Source: Psychromonas algicola
GTDB taxonomy: Bacteria > Pseudomonadota > Gammaproteobacteria > Enterobacterales > Psychromonadaceae
NCBI RefSeq assembly: GCF_004378355.1
Contig: NZ_SNUB01000012.1
Coordinates: 33,787 to 97,786 of the forward strand
DNA: 64,000 bases
Reading direction: 5' to 3'
The position numbers and the translations under genes are program-made. Numbering within the stretch: the first letter of the stretch is position 1; every line of letters starts with the position of its first letter. The notes below the pieces were generated by a model. That model was not told the origin of the DNA and ran no database searches. It was given only the letters and a program-made list of their open reading frames with translations. This document shows, piece by piece, positions 19,783 through 29,901 of the stretch.

Positions 19783-21100
19783 CTCTAGACAAGGTTTCAA
19801 CAAGTTCAATAAAATGATCACCACGCGCCATAAAGTTTTTATACATATCTAAACTTGCGCAAGCAGGACTCAAAATAGCCAAATCACCTTCCTTTGCATG
19901 AGACGCTATATAATTAACCGCTTCCCCCATGTCCGCAACAAGAACTGATTGACTATGTTGTAATGCAATTTGTTTCGCATCTTGTCCAAAACAAACAATT
20001 TTTCCTTCTATTTCAGCTAATGCAGGTTTTAATTCAGAAAAGTCAGCCCCTTTTCCATCACCACCTAAAATAACATGAACATTACCGCTAATTGTTTCAG
20101 ATAACCCAACCAACGCAGCTTGGGTTGCGCCTATGTTCGTCGCCTTGGAATCATTAATCCAACGCACACCATTAACGCTTTTAACAAACTCACAACGGTG
20201 TCTGAGCCCCGTATAAGATTGTAGTGTTTCAAGCATCGCTGACATAGGTAAATCGATATGACTTCCTAATGCAATACTTGCTAGTGCATTCATCCAGTTG
20301 TGTTTACCACTTAATTTTAAAGCAGAACAAGCTAATAAAGGCTGTTGTTGATAACTTAAATAAGTTTCGCCTAGGTGCTCAACTAAACCGTAATCTTTAC
20401 TATCAAAACCAAAACTAGTTTGAGGCTGCTTTTCGCTGAAAGTAAGTGAGTCATCACGGTTGATAAGGATAGATTGACTTTGTGCGTAGATTTTATGTTT
20501 TGCTTCAGTATAAGCTTGATAGTTAACATAACGGTCTAAATGATCTTCGCTTACGTTTAAAATAGTTGAAATATCAGCGTTAAGTGATTCAGAAGTTTCA
20601 AGTTGAAAGCTTGATAATTCAAGAATATAAAGTTCAAGATCAGGATTTAATAAATCTAATGCAGGTATACCAATATTGCCGCCAACACCCACTTTAACAG
20701 CGGCGCATTTAGCCATTTCACCTAATAAACTTGTCACCGTACTTTTACCATTTGAACCAGTGATAGTAACAAGTTTAGCATGTCGATATTTAGCAGTAGT
20801 AAGTTCACGCGCGAAGAGTTCGATATCACCAACTACTTCAACACCTGCTTGTATAGCGGCATCAATAGCAGGTGTAGAAATTGCGATCCCGGGACTCACC
20901 ACTAACAAATCGAATTGACATAATGCTTCTTTATTGAGAGGTCCACAGATAAGCTTAGTGCTTGGTTCAAGCTTTTCTTTACCAGGCGGCTCTAAACGAG
21001 TGTCAAAAACAGTCACAGCCATATTTTTATTACGGTAAAAATTAACGCAAGATAAACCACTTGCGCCTAGCCCAATGATTGCAATTTCTTGCGCTTTCAT
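19775..21100 (-). CDS. murD: UDP-MurNAc-L-Ala--D-glutamate ligase
   Basis: Second amino-acid-adding Mur ligase. It has 441 residues. IGLGASGLSCVNFY is the UDP-binding start, GSNGKSTVTSLLGE the ATP loop, and LNVSEDHLDRY with WINDSKATNIGAT the catalytic and metal regions. The C-terminal LSPACASLDMYKNF is characteristic of MurD. It starts 1 bp after mraY ends and overlaps ftsW. Confidence 0.98.
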   Translation of the reverse strand: MKAQEIAIIGLGASGLSCVNFYRNKNMAVTVFDTRLEPPGKEKLEPSTKLICGPLNKEALCQFDLLVVSPGIAISTPAIDAAIQAGVEVVGDIELFARELTTAKYRHAKLVTITGSNGKSTVTSLLGEMAKCAAVKVGVGGNIGIPALDLLNPDLELYILELSSFQLETSESLNADISTILNVSEDHLDRYVNYQAYTEAKHKIYAQSQSILINRDDSLTFSEKQPQTSFGFDSKDYGLVEHLGETYLSYQQQPLLACSALKLSGKHNWMNALASIALGSHIDLPMSAMLETLQSYTGLRHRCEFVKSVNGVRWINDSKATNIGATQAALVGLSETISGNVHVILGGDGKGADFSELKPALAEIEGKIVCFGQDAKQIALQHSQSVLVADMGEAVNYIASHAKEGDLAILSPACASLDMYKNFMARGDHFIELVETLSRDA

Positions 21101-21101
21101 A

Positions 21102-22184
21102 TTAACGAACCTTCAGGGTAACAAGTCCGATCAACACTAAAACAATAGTAATGATCCAGAAACGAACAATAACTCGAGGCTCAGGCCATCCTTTCTTCTC
21201 ATAATGATGATGAATAGGTGCCATACGGAAAATACGTTGTTTACGCATTTTGTAAGAGCCAACTTGCAGTATCACAGAAACGGTTTCTAATACAAAAATC
21301 CCACCCATGATCACTAATAAAAACTCTTGTCTAACCAATACGGCAATGACACCTAAAATGGCACCTAATGCAAGAGAGCCTACATCGCCCATGAATACTT
21401 GTGCAGGGTAAGTGTTAAACCATAAAAAGCCTAAACCTGCTCCCGCGATGGTGCCACAGATAATAACTAATTCGCTCGCTTCCGGAATGTAAGGGATAAA
21501 TAAATAGTGAGAATAATTAACATTACTTGTTAAATAAGCGATTAAAGCAAAAGCAGAAGCGACCATAACCGTTGGCATAATAGCCAAACCATCAAGACCA
21601 TCAGTTAGGTTTACTGCATTACTGCTTCCTACTATGGTGAAATAAACCAATGGAATAAACAACAAACCTAGGTAAGGCATATAATCTTTGAAAAATGGAA
21701 CCACCAACGTGAGTTGCGCATCACTACTTGCCGTTGCATATAAAACAACACCAATAAGAATTGCAGTAGCTGACTGCCAAAAATATTTCCAACGAGGAAT
21801 TAGACCATCAGGGTGTTTACGAACAACTTTTAAGTAGTCATCAGCAAAACCGATTGCACCAAAAGCAAGTGTCGTAAATAACACGATCCAAACATATAAA
21901 TTGTCTAATTTAGCCCAAAATAAAGTGCTTAATACAATTGAAGCAAGGATCAAAACACCCCCCATGGTAGGTGTTCCTGCTTTACTAAAATGAGATTCAG
22001 GACCATCATCACGTACTACTTGACCAATTTGTTGGCTTTGTAAATAACGTATCAATTTAGGGCCAGCCCATAAAGAAAATGCTAATGCAGTCAATACAGC
22101 TAGGACTACTCTCACAGATAAGTATGTCAACACATTAAATATACTGTAATAACTTGAAAGGTATTCAGCTAACCATACAACCAT
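21102..22184 (-). CDS. mraY: Phospho-MurNAc-pentapeptide translocase MraY
   Basis: Polytopic inner-membrane enzyme that forms lipid I from UDP-MurNAc-pentapeptide and undecaprenyl phosphate. It has 360 residues with about ten helices. FADDYLKV (aspartate-rich), [27 protein letters not shown] and the histidine motif [12 protein letters not shown] are all intact. A ribosome site AGGAT precedes the ATG. It is the only gene of the mur block with a real gap (50 bp) behind the preceding gene, and that gap holds a weak hairpin. Confidence 0.98.
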   Translation of the reverse strand: MVVWLAEYLSSYYSIFNVLTYLSVRVVLAVLTALAFSLWAGPKLIRYLQSQQIGQVVRDDGPESHFSKAGTPTMGGVLILASIVLSTLFWAKLDNLYVWIVLFTTLAFGAIGFADDYLKVVRKHPDGLIPRWKYFWQSATAILIGVVLYATASSDAQLTLVVPFFKDYMPYLGLLFIPLVYFTIVGSSNAVNLTDGLDGLAIMPTVMVASAFALIAYLTSNVNYSHYLFIPYIPEASELVIICGTIAGAGLGFLWFNTYPAQVFMGDVGSLALGAILGVIAVLVRQEFLLVIMGGIFVLETVSVILQVGSYKMRKQRIFRMAPIHHHYEKKGWPEPRVIVRFWIITIVLVLIGLVTLKVR

Positions 22185-22199
22185 CTTTAAATCCTATTT

Positions 22200-22221
22200 A
22201 TAAAACTGTTTAATTAACAGT
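22200..22221 (-). terminator. Weak hairpin with T-run between murF and mraY
   Basis: On the minus strand ACTGTT-AATTA-AACAGT (six-base arms) is followed by TTTTATAAA. It is short and AT-rich, so at most a partial terminator or attenuator inside the dcw operon. Confidence 0.3.
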
Positions 22222-22234
22222 CAATTGAAATGAC

Positions 22235-23701
22235 TTACGCGCTAAATTCATATTTAATGAAAGCAACAATGTCTTCCATTTTGGCGCTGCGTGAGCCTTT
22301 AACAAGCACAACTACTTTAGATGTTTCATTGCTTAAATAGCGATTAATGGCTGATTTAAGTTTTTCTTTATCAAAAAAATGCTCTGCGTCTTTTGTTTTC
22401 GAGGCTGCATTATACTCATTTGTTGCGTGTTGACTCAAATTTCCAACGGTAAATAGTCGTTCAATGCCCTGTTTTTGTGCATATTTACCAATTGTTTTAT
22501 GTTCTTGCTCGGCAAATTCACCCAATTCCCCCATATCACCTAAAATAAGCAAGTGCTGACTTTGGTGCTGAGCTAACAAATCGATACCTGCAATAACTGA
22601 CGCAGAATTAGCATTATAAGTGTCATCAATCACGGTTAATTCTTGAGAAACGACTGTACTATTAACACGTCCAGCAACTTGTTGAACATCATTCAAACCT
22701 TGTTGGATACTATCTAATGAACAACCTAAAGCGAGTGCCATAGTGCTTGCTGCTAATGCATTACTGATATTATGTTTACCTGGTAGGTTTAACTGAATGC
22801 TTACCGTTTGTATTGTTCTCGATTGTTGAACATTAAGCGTGAAATTAGCTTGGCCTAATTCATTAAATTGAATATCTGTTGCAAAGATATCAGGTGAAAC
22901 AGAAGCTTTATTGCTTGTTTCTTTAGAAAACGTTAAAAATTGTTGTTTGTTTTTTTGTAAATTTTGCACAAAATCATTACAAAAATCGGCATCTAAATTC
23001 ACAACGGCAATGCCAGATTCGGACAAGCTAGACCAAATTTCAGCTTTAGCCGTTGCCACACCTTGCAAAGAGCCAAACCCCTCAAGATGTGCAGGCATAA
23101 TATTATTGACTAAAGCCACATCAGGTTTAGCAAGTGCTGAAGTATAAGCAATTTCACCGATATGATTCGCACCTAATTCAACAACGGCGAACTCATGTTG
23201 TTGCTCTAATCTCAATAACGTTAATGGCAAGCCAATATCATTATTAAAGTTACCCGCCGTGGCTAACACCTTCTCAGCGTCACCACAATGCACAGCAAGT
23301 ATTGCACTAAGTAATTCTTTACAAGTTGTTTTACCGTTACTTCCAGTGATAGCAGCACATTTTAAGTGTGTTAACTGTTGTTTGATATAACTGGATAACA
23401 AGCCTAGTGCGATTCTTGTATCTTCTACTTCAATAACAAGATTATCGTGATTAATTGATAAATCATTACCCGCTTCAACTAATAAAACCGAGGCACCTTT
23501 ATCAATCGCTTGTTGAAGCATCTCATGAGCATCAAATGAAGGCCCTTTTAATGCGATGAACAAATCATTTTCTTTGATCGTTCTTGTATCAGTGCTCACG
23601 CTATTAATGACAATCGTTTTGCAACTTTCAGCACTTAGGTAACCTATTTTACATTGTCCATTTGTTGCCTTGCATAGGTCATTAACTGAAATAGAGATCA
23701 T
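22235..23701 (-). CDS. murF: UDP-MurNAc-tripeptide--D-Ala-D-Ala ligase
   Basis: Adds the D-Ala-D-Ala dipeptide to complete the UDP-MurNAc-pentapeptide. It has 488 residues. N-terminal STDTRTIKENDLFIALKG, the ATP loop ITGSNGKTTCKELLS, VVELGANHIGEI and VIDDTYNANSAS are standard MurF motifs. Its start overlaps the murE end by 4 bp. Confidence 0.98.
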   Translation of the reverse strand: MISISVNDLCKATNGQCKIGYLSAESCKTIVINSVSTDTRTIKENDLFIALKGPSFDAHEMLQQAIDKGASVLLVEAGNDLSINHDNLVIEVEDTRIALGLLSSYIKQQLTHLKCAAITGSNGKTTCKELLSAILAVHCGDAEKVLATAGNFNNDIGLPLTLLRLEQQHEFAVVELGANHIGEIAYTSALAKPDVALVNNIMPAHLEGFGSLQGVATAKAEIWSSLSESGIAVVNLDADFCNDFVQNLQKNKQQFLTFSKETSNKASVSPDIFATDIQFNELGQANFTLNVQQSRTIQTVSIQLNLPGKHNISNALAASTMALALGCSLDSIQQGLNDVQQVAGRVNSTVVSQELTVIDDTYNANSASVIAGIDLLAQHQSQHLLILGDMGELGEFAEQEHKTIGKYAQKQGIERLFTVGNLSQHATNEYNAASKTKDAEHFFDKEKLKSAINRYLSNETSKVVVLVKGSRSAKMEDIVAFIKYEFSA

Positions 23702-25254
23702 AATATTGGTTCCTGATTGTTCTTATTGTGACTGCTCACTTTATTTTCGCTTTCTATCAATTCACTCAAACATTCACGGTCGCTATAGTGTACTTTTTTA
23801 TCACCAAAAATTTGATAATCTTCATGCCCTTTACCTGCGACTAAAATAATATCATTTGCTTGAGCATTTTCTAAAAGATGCAAGATAGCTTGTTTTCTAT
23901 CGTGGATCACAATGGCTTGTTCTGGGTGAATTAAACCTTGTTTGATATCTTCGACAATAGCTTGCGCATTTTCACTACGCGGATTGTCATCAACAATAAT
24001 CACTTGGTCTGCGCCTTGCTCTGCGGCTTTAGCCATTTCTGGTCGTTTACCTTTATCTCTATCACCACCACAACCAAATACAGCGACAATACGACCTTGT
24101 TGCTTATGAGATTGTAATGCTTTTAATGCATTTTTTAGGGCATCGGGAGTATGTGCATAATCAACAACAAAAGTCACTTGCTGCTTAGCAAAAAAGTATT
24201 GCTCCATTCGTCCAGGGACAACCGTTAATTTAGCCGCAGCATCCTGAACATCTTGGATGCTATATCCATCCGCCAATAATGCACAGCAAACAGCTGCAAT
24301 ATTTGAAACATTAAACGCCCCATAAAATGGCGCATTAATAACACCAACTCCCCAACTTGAAATAAATTGAAAAGCAATCCCTTGAGTTAAATATTGCACT
24401 TCGGTTATTTTAAAATACTGCTTAGATGATTTTTCATCTGCACTAAAGCCATAGGCAATAGCATCAAGATGTCTTGTTAACCAATCTTTTCCAGTATCAT
24501 CATCTGCATTAATAATTTTGTGCTTTAATGGGAATTCTTTAAATAATTTCTCTTTAGCATCTGCATAAGCTTGCATGGTGCCATGGTAATCAAGGTGGTC
24601 ACGAGTCAGGTTAGTAAAAATAGCGGTATGAAATGGAACAGCAGAAACTCTGCCTTGTAATAAACCATGTGATGACACTTCCATGATCGTATGTTGAGCG
24701 CCTTGCTCTTGATAATTTTGTAATTCTCTACAAACAGAAATGGCATCTAAAGTTGTATTTAAACTTGCTTGCAATTGTCCATATAAGCCATTACCAATTG
24801 TGCCCATCTGTGCACATTGATTGCCTAATAATTCATAACTATTCGCTAACAAACTTGCGATGGTTGTTTTACCATTAGTCCCAGTAACTGCTGTAATTTG
24901 ATGTGTTTGAGATTGCGGGAAATAAAAGCGTATTGATATTGCACTAAGATATTTGCCTAATTGAAATATTTGTATAACAGGAATGTTTTGTTCAATGCGA
25001 ACGGCACCATTAGCAGTAATGTCATCAGTTTCAGACAATACAGCGGCAGCACCTGCTTGAATGGCTTTTGCTATATAAATACGGCCATCAGTAACCGCAC
25101 CTTGTAATGCAACAAAAAGGTCACCGTCCTTTACAGCTCGGCTATCTAATGTCATTCCTGAGATTGCTTTCGTTGATGGAATAGTTAGCCATGGAGCCAG
25201 TAACCAATCGACTGTACAGTGTTTTCCGTCCTGCTGCACAGTCTCGTTTACCAT
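23698..25254 (-). CDS. murE: UDP-MurNAc-L-Ala-D-Glu--meso-diaminopimelate ligase
   Basis: Third Mur ligase. The residue-selecting motif is DNPRSE, which marks meso-diaminopimelate rather than lysine specificity, as expected for a Gram-negative wall. It has 518 residues, with LDSRAVKDGDLFVALQG, the ATP loop TGTNGKTTIASLL, MEVSSHGL and VVDYAHTPDAL. Its first base overlaps the ftsI stop, and its end overlaps murF by 4 bp. Confidence 0.98.
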   Translation of the reverse strand: MVNETVQQDGKHCTVDWLLAPWLTIPSTKAISGMTLDSRAVKDGDLFVALQGAVTDGRIYIAKAIQAGAAAVLSETDDITANGAVRIEQNIPVIQIFQLGKYLSAISIRFYFPQSQTHQITAVTGTNGKTTIASLLANSYELLGNQCAQMGTIGNGLYGQLQASLNTTLDAISVCRELQNYQEQGAQHTIMEVSSHGLLQGRVSAVPFHTAIFTNLTRDHLDYHGTMQAYADAKEKLFKEFPLKHKIINADDDTGKDWLTRHLDAIAYGFSADEKSSKQYFKITEVQYLTQGIAFQFISSWGVGVINAPFYGAFNVSNIAAVCCALLADGYSIQDVQDAAAKLTVVPGRMEQYFFAKQQVTFVVDYAHTPDALKNALKALQSHKQQGRIVAVFGCGGDRDKGKRPEMAKAAEQGADQVIIVDDNPRSENAQAIVEDIKQGLIHPEQAIVIHDRKQAILHLLENAQANDIILVAGKGHEDYQIFGDKKVHYSDRECLSELIESENKVSSHNKNNQEPIL

Positions 25255-27086
25255 TACTTAGCCTCCAAATAGGTATAGCTTTGATCCCCGCCATCAGGCA
25301 ATACATGTGACAATAATAAGGTACTTTTCATGACAGCAGAAAAAACAGGTGCGGCAACGTCTCCCGCATAATATCGATCACCTTGAGGCTCATTGATCAT
25401 CACAGCAATCGCAAATCGAGGACGCGTTGCAGGCGCTAAACCAGCAAACACTGCAACATAATCGTCACCATACCCACCCGCTTCGGCTTTTCTTGATGTC
25501 CCTGTTTTACCTGCAATACGATATCCATCCACTTTCGCTTTTGGAGCCGTACCACCTTTTTCACTAACACCTTCCATCATTTCAACAACTTCAAGAGCAA
25601 TATGTTTAGGAACGACCTGCTCACCCACAATAGGCGCATTACTTTTTACGATAGAAAGCGGATATTCCATACCACCACTGCCTAAAATGGCATAAGCTTT
25701 TGCAAGTTGTAAAGTAGTAGAGGTGATCCCATATCCAAAGGACATAGTGGCTAATTCAAAATCAGACCAACGATGACGAATAGGTAAACGACCGATATTT
25801 TCTCCGATCAAACCAATCCCCGTATCATTACCTAACCCAAAATCTGCAAAAGTTTGTTGTAACTCTTCAGGGCCTAAGCGTAATGCTAATTTACTTACTC
25901 CCATATTGCTTGATTTCTTTAATATTTTTGCTAAATCCATTTTCCCATAATTATGGCTATCTCGAACACGTCGACCACCTAAACTCATCCAACCAGGAGA
26001 CGTATCAATAACTTCATCAATATCCGTTTTGTTATGAATTAATGCGCTTGCCACCACCAATGGTTTAACGGTTGAACCCGGTTCAAAAGTATCTGTAATC
26101 GCACGATTACGTAATTTATAAGCTTGATACTGGGTTCTATCATTAGGGTTAAACGAAGGATAATTAGCCATGGCAAAGATTTCACCATTATTAATATCAA
26201 TCACAACAATTGAACCAGAAGTAGCGTGATTCATTTTAATTGCACGCTTTAGTTCACTATAGGCAACGGCTTGAACACGTTGATCTATGGTTAATTGTAA
26301 ATTGCCCGCTAATTTTTTCTCTTTTAATACTTCAATATTATCAATGACATTACCAAGGCGATCTTTACGGACACGTTTTGTACCCGTTTGCCCTTGTAAA
26401 TAAGCATTGTAACTTTTCTCAATTCCCTCAATACCTTGCGCATCTAAATCAGTTAATCCAAGGATATTTGCATTGATTTCGCCAGTTGGATAAAAACGAT
26501 GTGATTCTAATTGGCTTGCAATACCAGATAACTTCAATTGCTTAATGTACTGAACAATAGGATCATTAACTTGACGCTTCAAATAAGCAAAACGAGAATT
26601 TGGTTTTTGAATCGCTTCAGCAATGGTTTCTATTTCAATCCCTAGCACTTCAGCTAATGCAGGCCATTTTTTAGATTCGTAAAAATATTCTTTTGTATAT
26701 CTTTCAAGGCCTGTTTTAGGGTTGACAACTTTACTTTTTTTCCACTCTTCGCGTGTAAAAGCAAATTCTTTTTTAACTTCTTTAGGATCGACCCAAATCG
26801 CATAAGCAGGCACACTAATAGCGAGCTCTTCGCCGTGTCTGTCTTCAATATTACCGCGATGAACCACTGATTTTGTGACACGTAAACTACGTTTATCTGC
26901 TTGGTTAGTTAAATATTCTGGCTCGATGACCTGAAGAAATGCAAGGCGAGAAATCAACGCCACAGCGATCATGCTAATGCCAACGGCCACAAAAAGATAT
27001 CTACCCGAGGAATAGCTCAGGTAGACTTTTTTCTTACGAGTCTGCGAATTTACTTTAGCTTTTGAAACACTGCGTCTTTTATTCAT
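25254..27086 (-). CDS. ftsI: Septal transpeptidase FtsI (PBP3)
   Basis: Class B penicillin-binding protein that cross-links septal peptidoglycan with FtsW. It has 610 residues: a basic cytosolic tail, one membrane helix (about 31-52), a pedestal domain, then the transpeptidase domain with STVK (nucleophile S338), SSN at 392-394 and KTGT at 527-530. All three catalytic motifs are intact. It overlaps ftsL by 4 bp and murE by 1 bp. Confidence 0.98.
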   Translation of the reverse strand: MNKRRSVSKAKVNSQTRKKKVYLSYSSGRYLFVAVGISMIAVALISRLAFLQVIEPEYLTNQADKRSLRVTKSVVHRGNIEDRHGEELAISVPAYAIWVDPKEVKKEFAFTREEWKKSKVVNPKTGLERYTKEYFYESKKWPALAEVLGIEIETIAEAIQKPNSRFAYLKRQVNDPIVQYIKQLKLSGIASQLESHRFYPTGEINANILGLTDLDAQGIEGIEKSYNAYLQGQTGTKRVRKDRLGNVIDNIEVLKEKKLAGNLQLTIDQRVQAVAYSELKRAIKMNHATSGSIVVIDINNGEIFAMANYPSFNPNDRTQYQAYKLRNRAITDTFEPGSTVKPLVVASALIHNKTDIDEVIDTSPGWMSLGGRRVRDSHNYGKMDLAKILKKSSNMGVSKLALRLGPEELQQTFADFGLGNDTGIGLIGENIGRLPIRHRWSDFELATMSFGYGITSTTLQLAKAYAILGSGGMEYPLSIVKSNAPIVGEQVVPKHIALEVVEMMEGVSEKGGTAPKAKVDGYRIAGKTGTSRKAEAGGYGDDYVAVFAGLAPATRPRFAIAVMINEPQGDRYYAGDVAAPVFSAVMKSTLLLSHVLPDGGDQSYTYLEAK

Positions 27087-27397
27087 TGAATTTCCACTAA
27101 TACACTGTTTTCTTTTGTTGGCTGTGCCATTGACAGCTTTTTATCTGCAATAGAACGAATCCGACTATGTTCATCAAGGGTATGCTCTTCAATAAGCAAA
27201 TTACTCCACTCTATCGTCAGGTTATCTTTCTGTTGCGATAGGAATTCCTTTTTTGTAACTAATTCACGCGTTTGATGGGTTATATAAATGTTATATAATG
27301 CACTGATTAATATAACTATTCCCAAAATCACCAAGCCAATATGACGACGTAAATCAGCCAATATCAACATTAATAAGTTATCGCGAATCTCCATCAA
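27083..27397 (-). CDS. ftsL: Cell division protein FtsL
   Basis: Bitopic protein of 104 residues that pairs with FtsB and FtsQ. One membrane segment (about 19-38) is followed by a periplasmic leucine-zipper-like coiled coil with [17 protein letters not shown], the conserved FtsL stretch, and SIADKKLSM. Overlaps of 4 bp with both rsmH and ftsI show tight coupling. Sequence conservation in FtsL is low, but the motif and position are decisive. Confidence 0.95.
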   Translation of the reverse strand: MMEIRDNLLMLILADLRRHIGLVILGIVILISALYNIYITHQTRELVTKKEFLSQQKDNLTIEWSNLLIEEHTLDEHSRIRSIADKKLSMAQPTKENSVLVEIQ

Positions 27398-28341
27398 CTA
27401 ACCTCTGGTTGACGTAATTTAACTGCGACACGTAACACTGAGCTACGTGAACGCGGGTTTTTATCCACTTCTTCAGCACTCGGTTTGATTGCTTTACCCA
27501 CTGATTTTAAATTTTTTCCTGCTTGCATTTGCGCATCGGTTAAAGGTAATCCAGCGGGATACTCCGGTCCTTTCTCTTGCTTACGAATAAAACGTTTTAC
27601 AATACGATCTTCTAGTGAGTGGAAGCTAATCACTGATAGCTGTCCACCAATGGCTAACACATCCAATGCACCATCGAGTACTTTATGGATCTCTTCTAAT
27701 TCACTATTAATATAAATTCGAATGCCTTGGAAACTGCGTGTTGCAGGATGTTTTTTCTTCTCTCGTTTAGGACATAAACGTTCAATCAGCTGTGCTAATT
27801 GCAACGTACGAGTAAATGGAGTTTCAACTCTATCAGCAACAATGGCTCTCGCGATTCGATAAGCAAACTTTTCTTCACCAAAGGTTTTTAACGCCCAACC
27901 AATATCATCAACATCAGCTTTAGCTAACCAATCTGCAGCACTAATGCCTGATGTTGGATCCATACGCATATCCAATGGGCCATCACGCATAAAACTAAAA
28001 CCACGCTCAGCATCGTCTAATTGTGGTGATGAAACACCTAAGTCCAATAACACACCATCAATTTTTCCAGCTAACCCAAGTTCTTTAACGTAATCAGCTA
28101 AACCAGAGAAAGGACCGTGCACAATATCAAAACGTGGATCTTCTAACTTTAAAGCTTCAGCCGTTGCAATAGCTCTTGGATCTCGGTCGATCGCAATTAA
28201 ACGACCATTAGGCCCTAGCTTTGATAAAATATGTCGAGAATGACCACCACGGCCAAATGTTCCATCGACGTAGATACCATCTGGTTTTATAGCGAGCCCT
28301 TCAACAGCTTCGTCTAATAATACGGTTATATGCTCACTCAT
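27394..28341 (-). CDS. rsmH: 16S rRNA (cytosine1402-N4)-methyltransferase
   Basis: Also called MraW. It methylates C1402 of 16S rRNA in the P site. It has 315 residues, with the start [16 protein letters not shown] motif [43 protein letters not shown] and the C-terminal [13 protein letters not shown]. It is second in the dcw cluster, and its start overlaps the mraZ stop by one base. Confidence 0.98.
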   Translation of the reverse strand: MSEHITVLLDEAVEGLAIKPDGIYVDGTFGRGGHSRHILSKLGPNGRLIAIDRDPRAIATAEALKLEDPRFDIVHGPFSGLADYVKELGLAGKIDGVLLDLGVSSPQLDDAERGFSFMRDGPLDMRMDPTSGISAADWLAKADVDDIGWALKTFGEEKFAYRIARAIVADRVETPFTRTLQLAQLIERLCPKREKKKHPATRSFQGIRIYINSELEEIHKVLDGALDVLAIGGQLSVISFHSLEDRIVKRFIRKQEKGPEYPAGLPLTDAQMQAGKNLKSVGKAIKPSAEEVDKNPRSRSSVLRVAVKLRQPEVS

Positions 28342-28802
28342 TAGAACGAGAACTCCTTAAGAGAATCACTTAATTCCATGCCTAACGACATATCACTTTG
28401 TAGATCTTGCTGTACTTGTTGATGCCACACTTGCTCATCCCATATTTCAAATTTGTTCAACTGCCCTACTAACATTATTTTTTTATCTAATTTCGCATGT
28501 TGTCTTAATGTTGGTGCAATTAAAGTACGACCATTCTTATCTAACTCACATTCTGTGGCATGACCAAGAATTAACCGTTGGATGCGTCTCTCTTGTGGAT
28601 TGGTACTTGATAAGCCTCTTAACTTCTCTTCTATCAATAACCATTCATGTAACGGATACAGCAACAAACAATTTTGAGACTGAAAATCAATAGTGCATAC
28701 AAGCTGCCCCTGACAGGTATCGGAAAGCCAATCGCGGTACCGAGTCGGCACTGCAATTCTTCCTTTAGTGTCAAGATTGATGGCATTTGCACCACGTAGC
28801 AT
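28341..28802 (-). CDS. mraZ: Transcriptional regulator MraZ
   Basis: AbrB-like DNA-binding protein of 153 residues that represses the dcw promoter in E. coli. Two copies of the family fold are visible: the first with [21 protein letters not shown], the second with [22 protein letters not shown]. It is the first gene of the cluster, directly behind a promoter carrying phased repeats that match its known binding site. Confidence 0.97.
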   Translation of the reverse strand: MLRGANAINLDTKGRIAVPTRYRDWLSDTCQGQLVCTIDFQSQNCLLLYPLHEWLLIEEKLRGLSSTNPQERRIQRLILGHATECELDKNGRTLIAPTLRQHAKLDKKIMLVGQLNKFEIWDEQVWHQQVQQDLQSDMSLGMELSDSLKEFSF

Positions 28803-28856
28803 GATTATTTCATTCCGTTATTTATGAATTACATCTGCAATTTATCAAGAAAAAGA

Positions 28857-28891
28857 TCCACAAAACGACACTTTCTCCCACTTTTAACCAC
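28857..28891 (-). promoter_or_regulatory. MraZ operator: four phased GTGGN repeats
   Basis: Read on the minus strand the sequence holds GTGGT, GTGGG, GTGTC and GTGGA, starting exactly 10 bp apart (plus-strand blocks 28887-28891, 28877-28881, 28867-28871, 28857-28861). MraZ of E. coli binds such GTGGG direct repeats. Here there are four units, one of them (GTGTC) degenerate. Confidence 0.75.
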
Positions 28892-28893
28892 TC

Positions 28894-28921
28894 AGTCTAA
28901 TAAAATTCCTCATTATTGCAA
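28894..28921 (-). promoter_or_regulatory. Probable promoter of the dcw cluster
   Basis: On the minus strand -35 TTGCAA (28916-28921) and -10 TAGACT (28894-28899) are spaced 16 bp and lie just upstream of the MraZ repeats, so bound MraZ would cover the start site. Each hexamer matches consensus at four positions. Confidence 0.5.
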
Positions 28922-29050
28922 GTAATGGATCTTTTTAAATACAGATCTGAATCACAAAATGATCTGGGTGGCGTTTAAATTCATTTGCTTATAAGTTAAA
29001 TAAAGAGGTGAAATTATTCTCAAAAGGCGACCAATTAATAAGTTGCGTGA

Positions 29051-29056
29051 TATACT
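29051..29056 (+). promoter_or_regulatory. Possible -10 element for the rsfS operon
   Basis: TATACT lies 47 bp upstream of the rsfS start. No convincing -35 is seen at 16-18 bp, so this is weak. The 300-bp gap between mraZ and rsfS holds this, the dcw promoter and operator, and four GATC sites, and no gene. Confidence 0.3.
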
Positions 29057-29102
29057 TCCCCGCTTGAAACAATTTAACTAATAACTTCGGAAGGACATTC
29101 CC

Positions 29103-29429
29103 TTGCAAGACGAACAATTAAAAGCATTTATCATCAATCAACTTGAAGAGATGAAAGCAAAAGAAATAGTAACAATTGATGTAGCTGGTATTTCAGATAT
29201 CACTGATACATTAATCATTTGCACAGGTACATCAAAACGCCACGTACGCTCAATTGGTGAGCAAACTGCATTAGCTGCTAAAAATGCAGGTGAAGTACCA
29301 TTAGGTGTAGAAGGCCTTGAAGGAAGTGAATGGGTATTAATTGATATGGGCAATGTCGTTGTACATGTTATGCAAGATGAAACACGTCAATTCTACCAAC
29401 TAGAAAAACTATGGACTGAATCAGTCTAA
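29103..29429 (+). CDS. rsfS: Ribosomal silencing factor RsfS
   Basis: Protein of 108 residues that binds uL14 on the 50S subunit and blocks subunit joining under poor nutrition. Family motifs are [38 protein letters not shown] and [19 protein letters not shown]. The start is TTG (29103), with a ribosome site AAGGA eight bases upstream and no better ATG. Its stop overlaps the rlmH start (TAATG). Confidence 0.95.
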   Translation: MQDEQLKAFIINQLEEMKAKEIVTIDVAGISDITDTLIICTGTSKRHVRSIGEQTALAAKNAGEVPLGVEGLEGSEWVLIDMGNVVVHVMQDETRQFYQLEKLWTESV

Positions 29430-29899
29430 TGAAGATTCAGCTAATTGCAGTCGGTACTAAAATGCCAGACTGGGTTGAAAAAGGTTATCTTGAATACGCG
29501 CGACGTTTTCCAAAAGAAATGCAACTTGAATTATTAGAGATTAATGCAGGAAAACGTGGTAAAAATGCTGATATTAAACGCATTTTGAAAAAAGAAGGCG
29601 AGCTAACCTTGGAAGCGATTCCTAAAGGTAACAAAATAGTCACCCTCGAAGTAACAGGTAAACCTTGGACAACAGAGCAATTAGCTGGAGAGATGACAAA
29701 ATGGCAGCATGATGGACGCAATATTAGTCTGTTGATCGGCGGGCCAGAAGGTTTGGCTCCAGAATGTATCAAACAGTCTGAACAACGTTGGTCTCTTTCA
29801 GCCTTAACATTACCGCACCCTCTGGTTCGGATCATAGTCGCTGAAAGTTTATATCGTGCATTTACCTTAACAATTAATCATCCGTATCATAGAGAGTAG
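29429..29899 (+). CDS. rlmH: 23S rRNA (pseudouridine1915-N3)-methyltransferase
   Basis: SPOUT-class methyltransferase of 156 residues acting on 70S ribosomes. It starts [16 protein letters not shown], has LLIGGPEGL (SAM knot) and ends with [19 protein letters not shown] plus NHPYHR, all family hallmarks. It lies between rsfS and mrdA as in E. coli. Confidence 0.97.
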   Translation: MKIQLIAVGTKMPDWVEKGYLEYARRFPKEMQLELLEINAGKRGKNADIKRILKKEGELTLEAIPKGNKIVTLEVTGKPWTTEQLAGEMTKWQHDGRNISLLIGGPEGLAPECIKQSEQRWSLSALTLPHPLVRIIVAESLYRAFTLTINHPYHRE

Positions 29900-29901
29900 T
29901 T

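Noticed and set aside
14295..28802. Possible missing or broken dcw gene
   Set aside because: Every gene from mraZ to ftsZ was found intact with motifs complete; no frameshift or internal stop.
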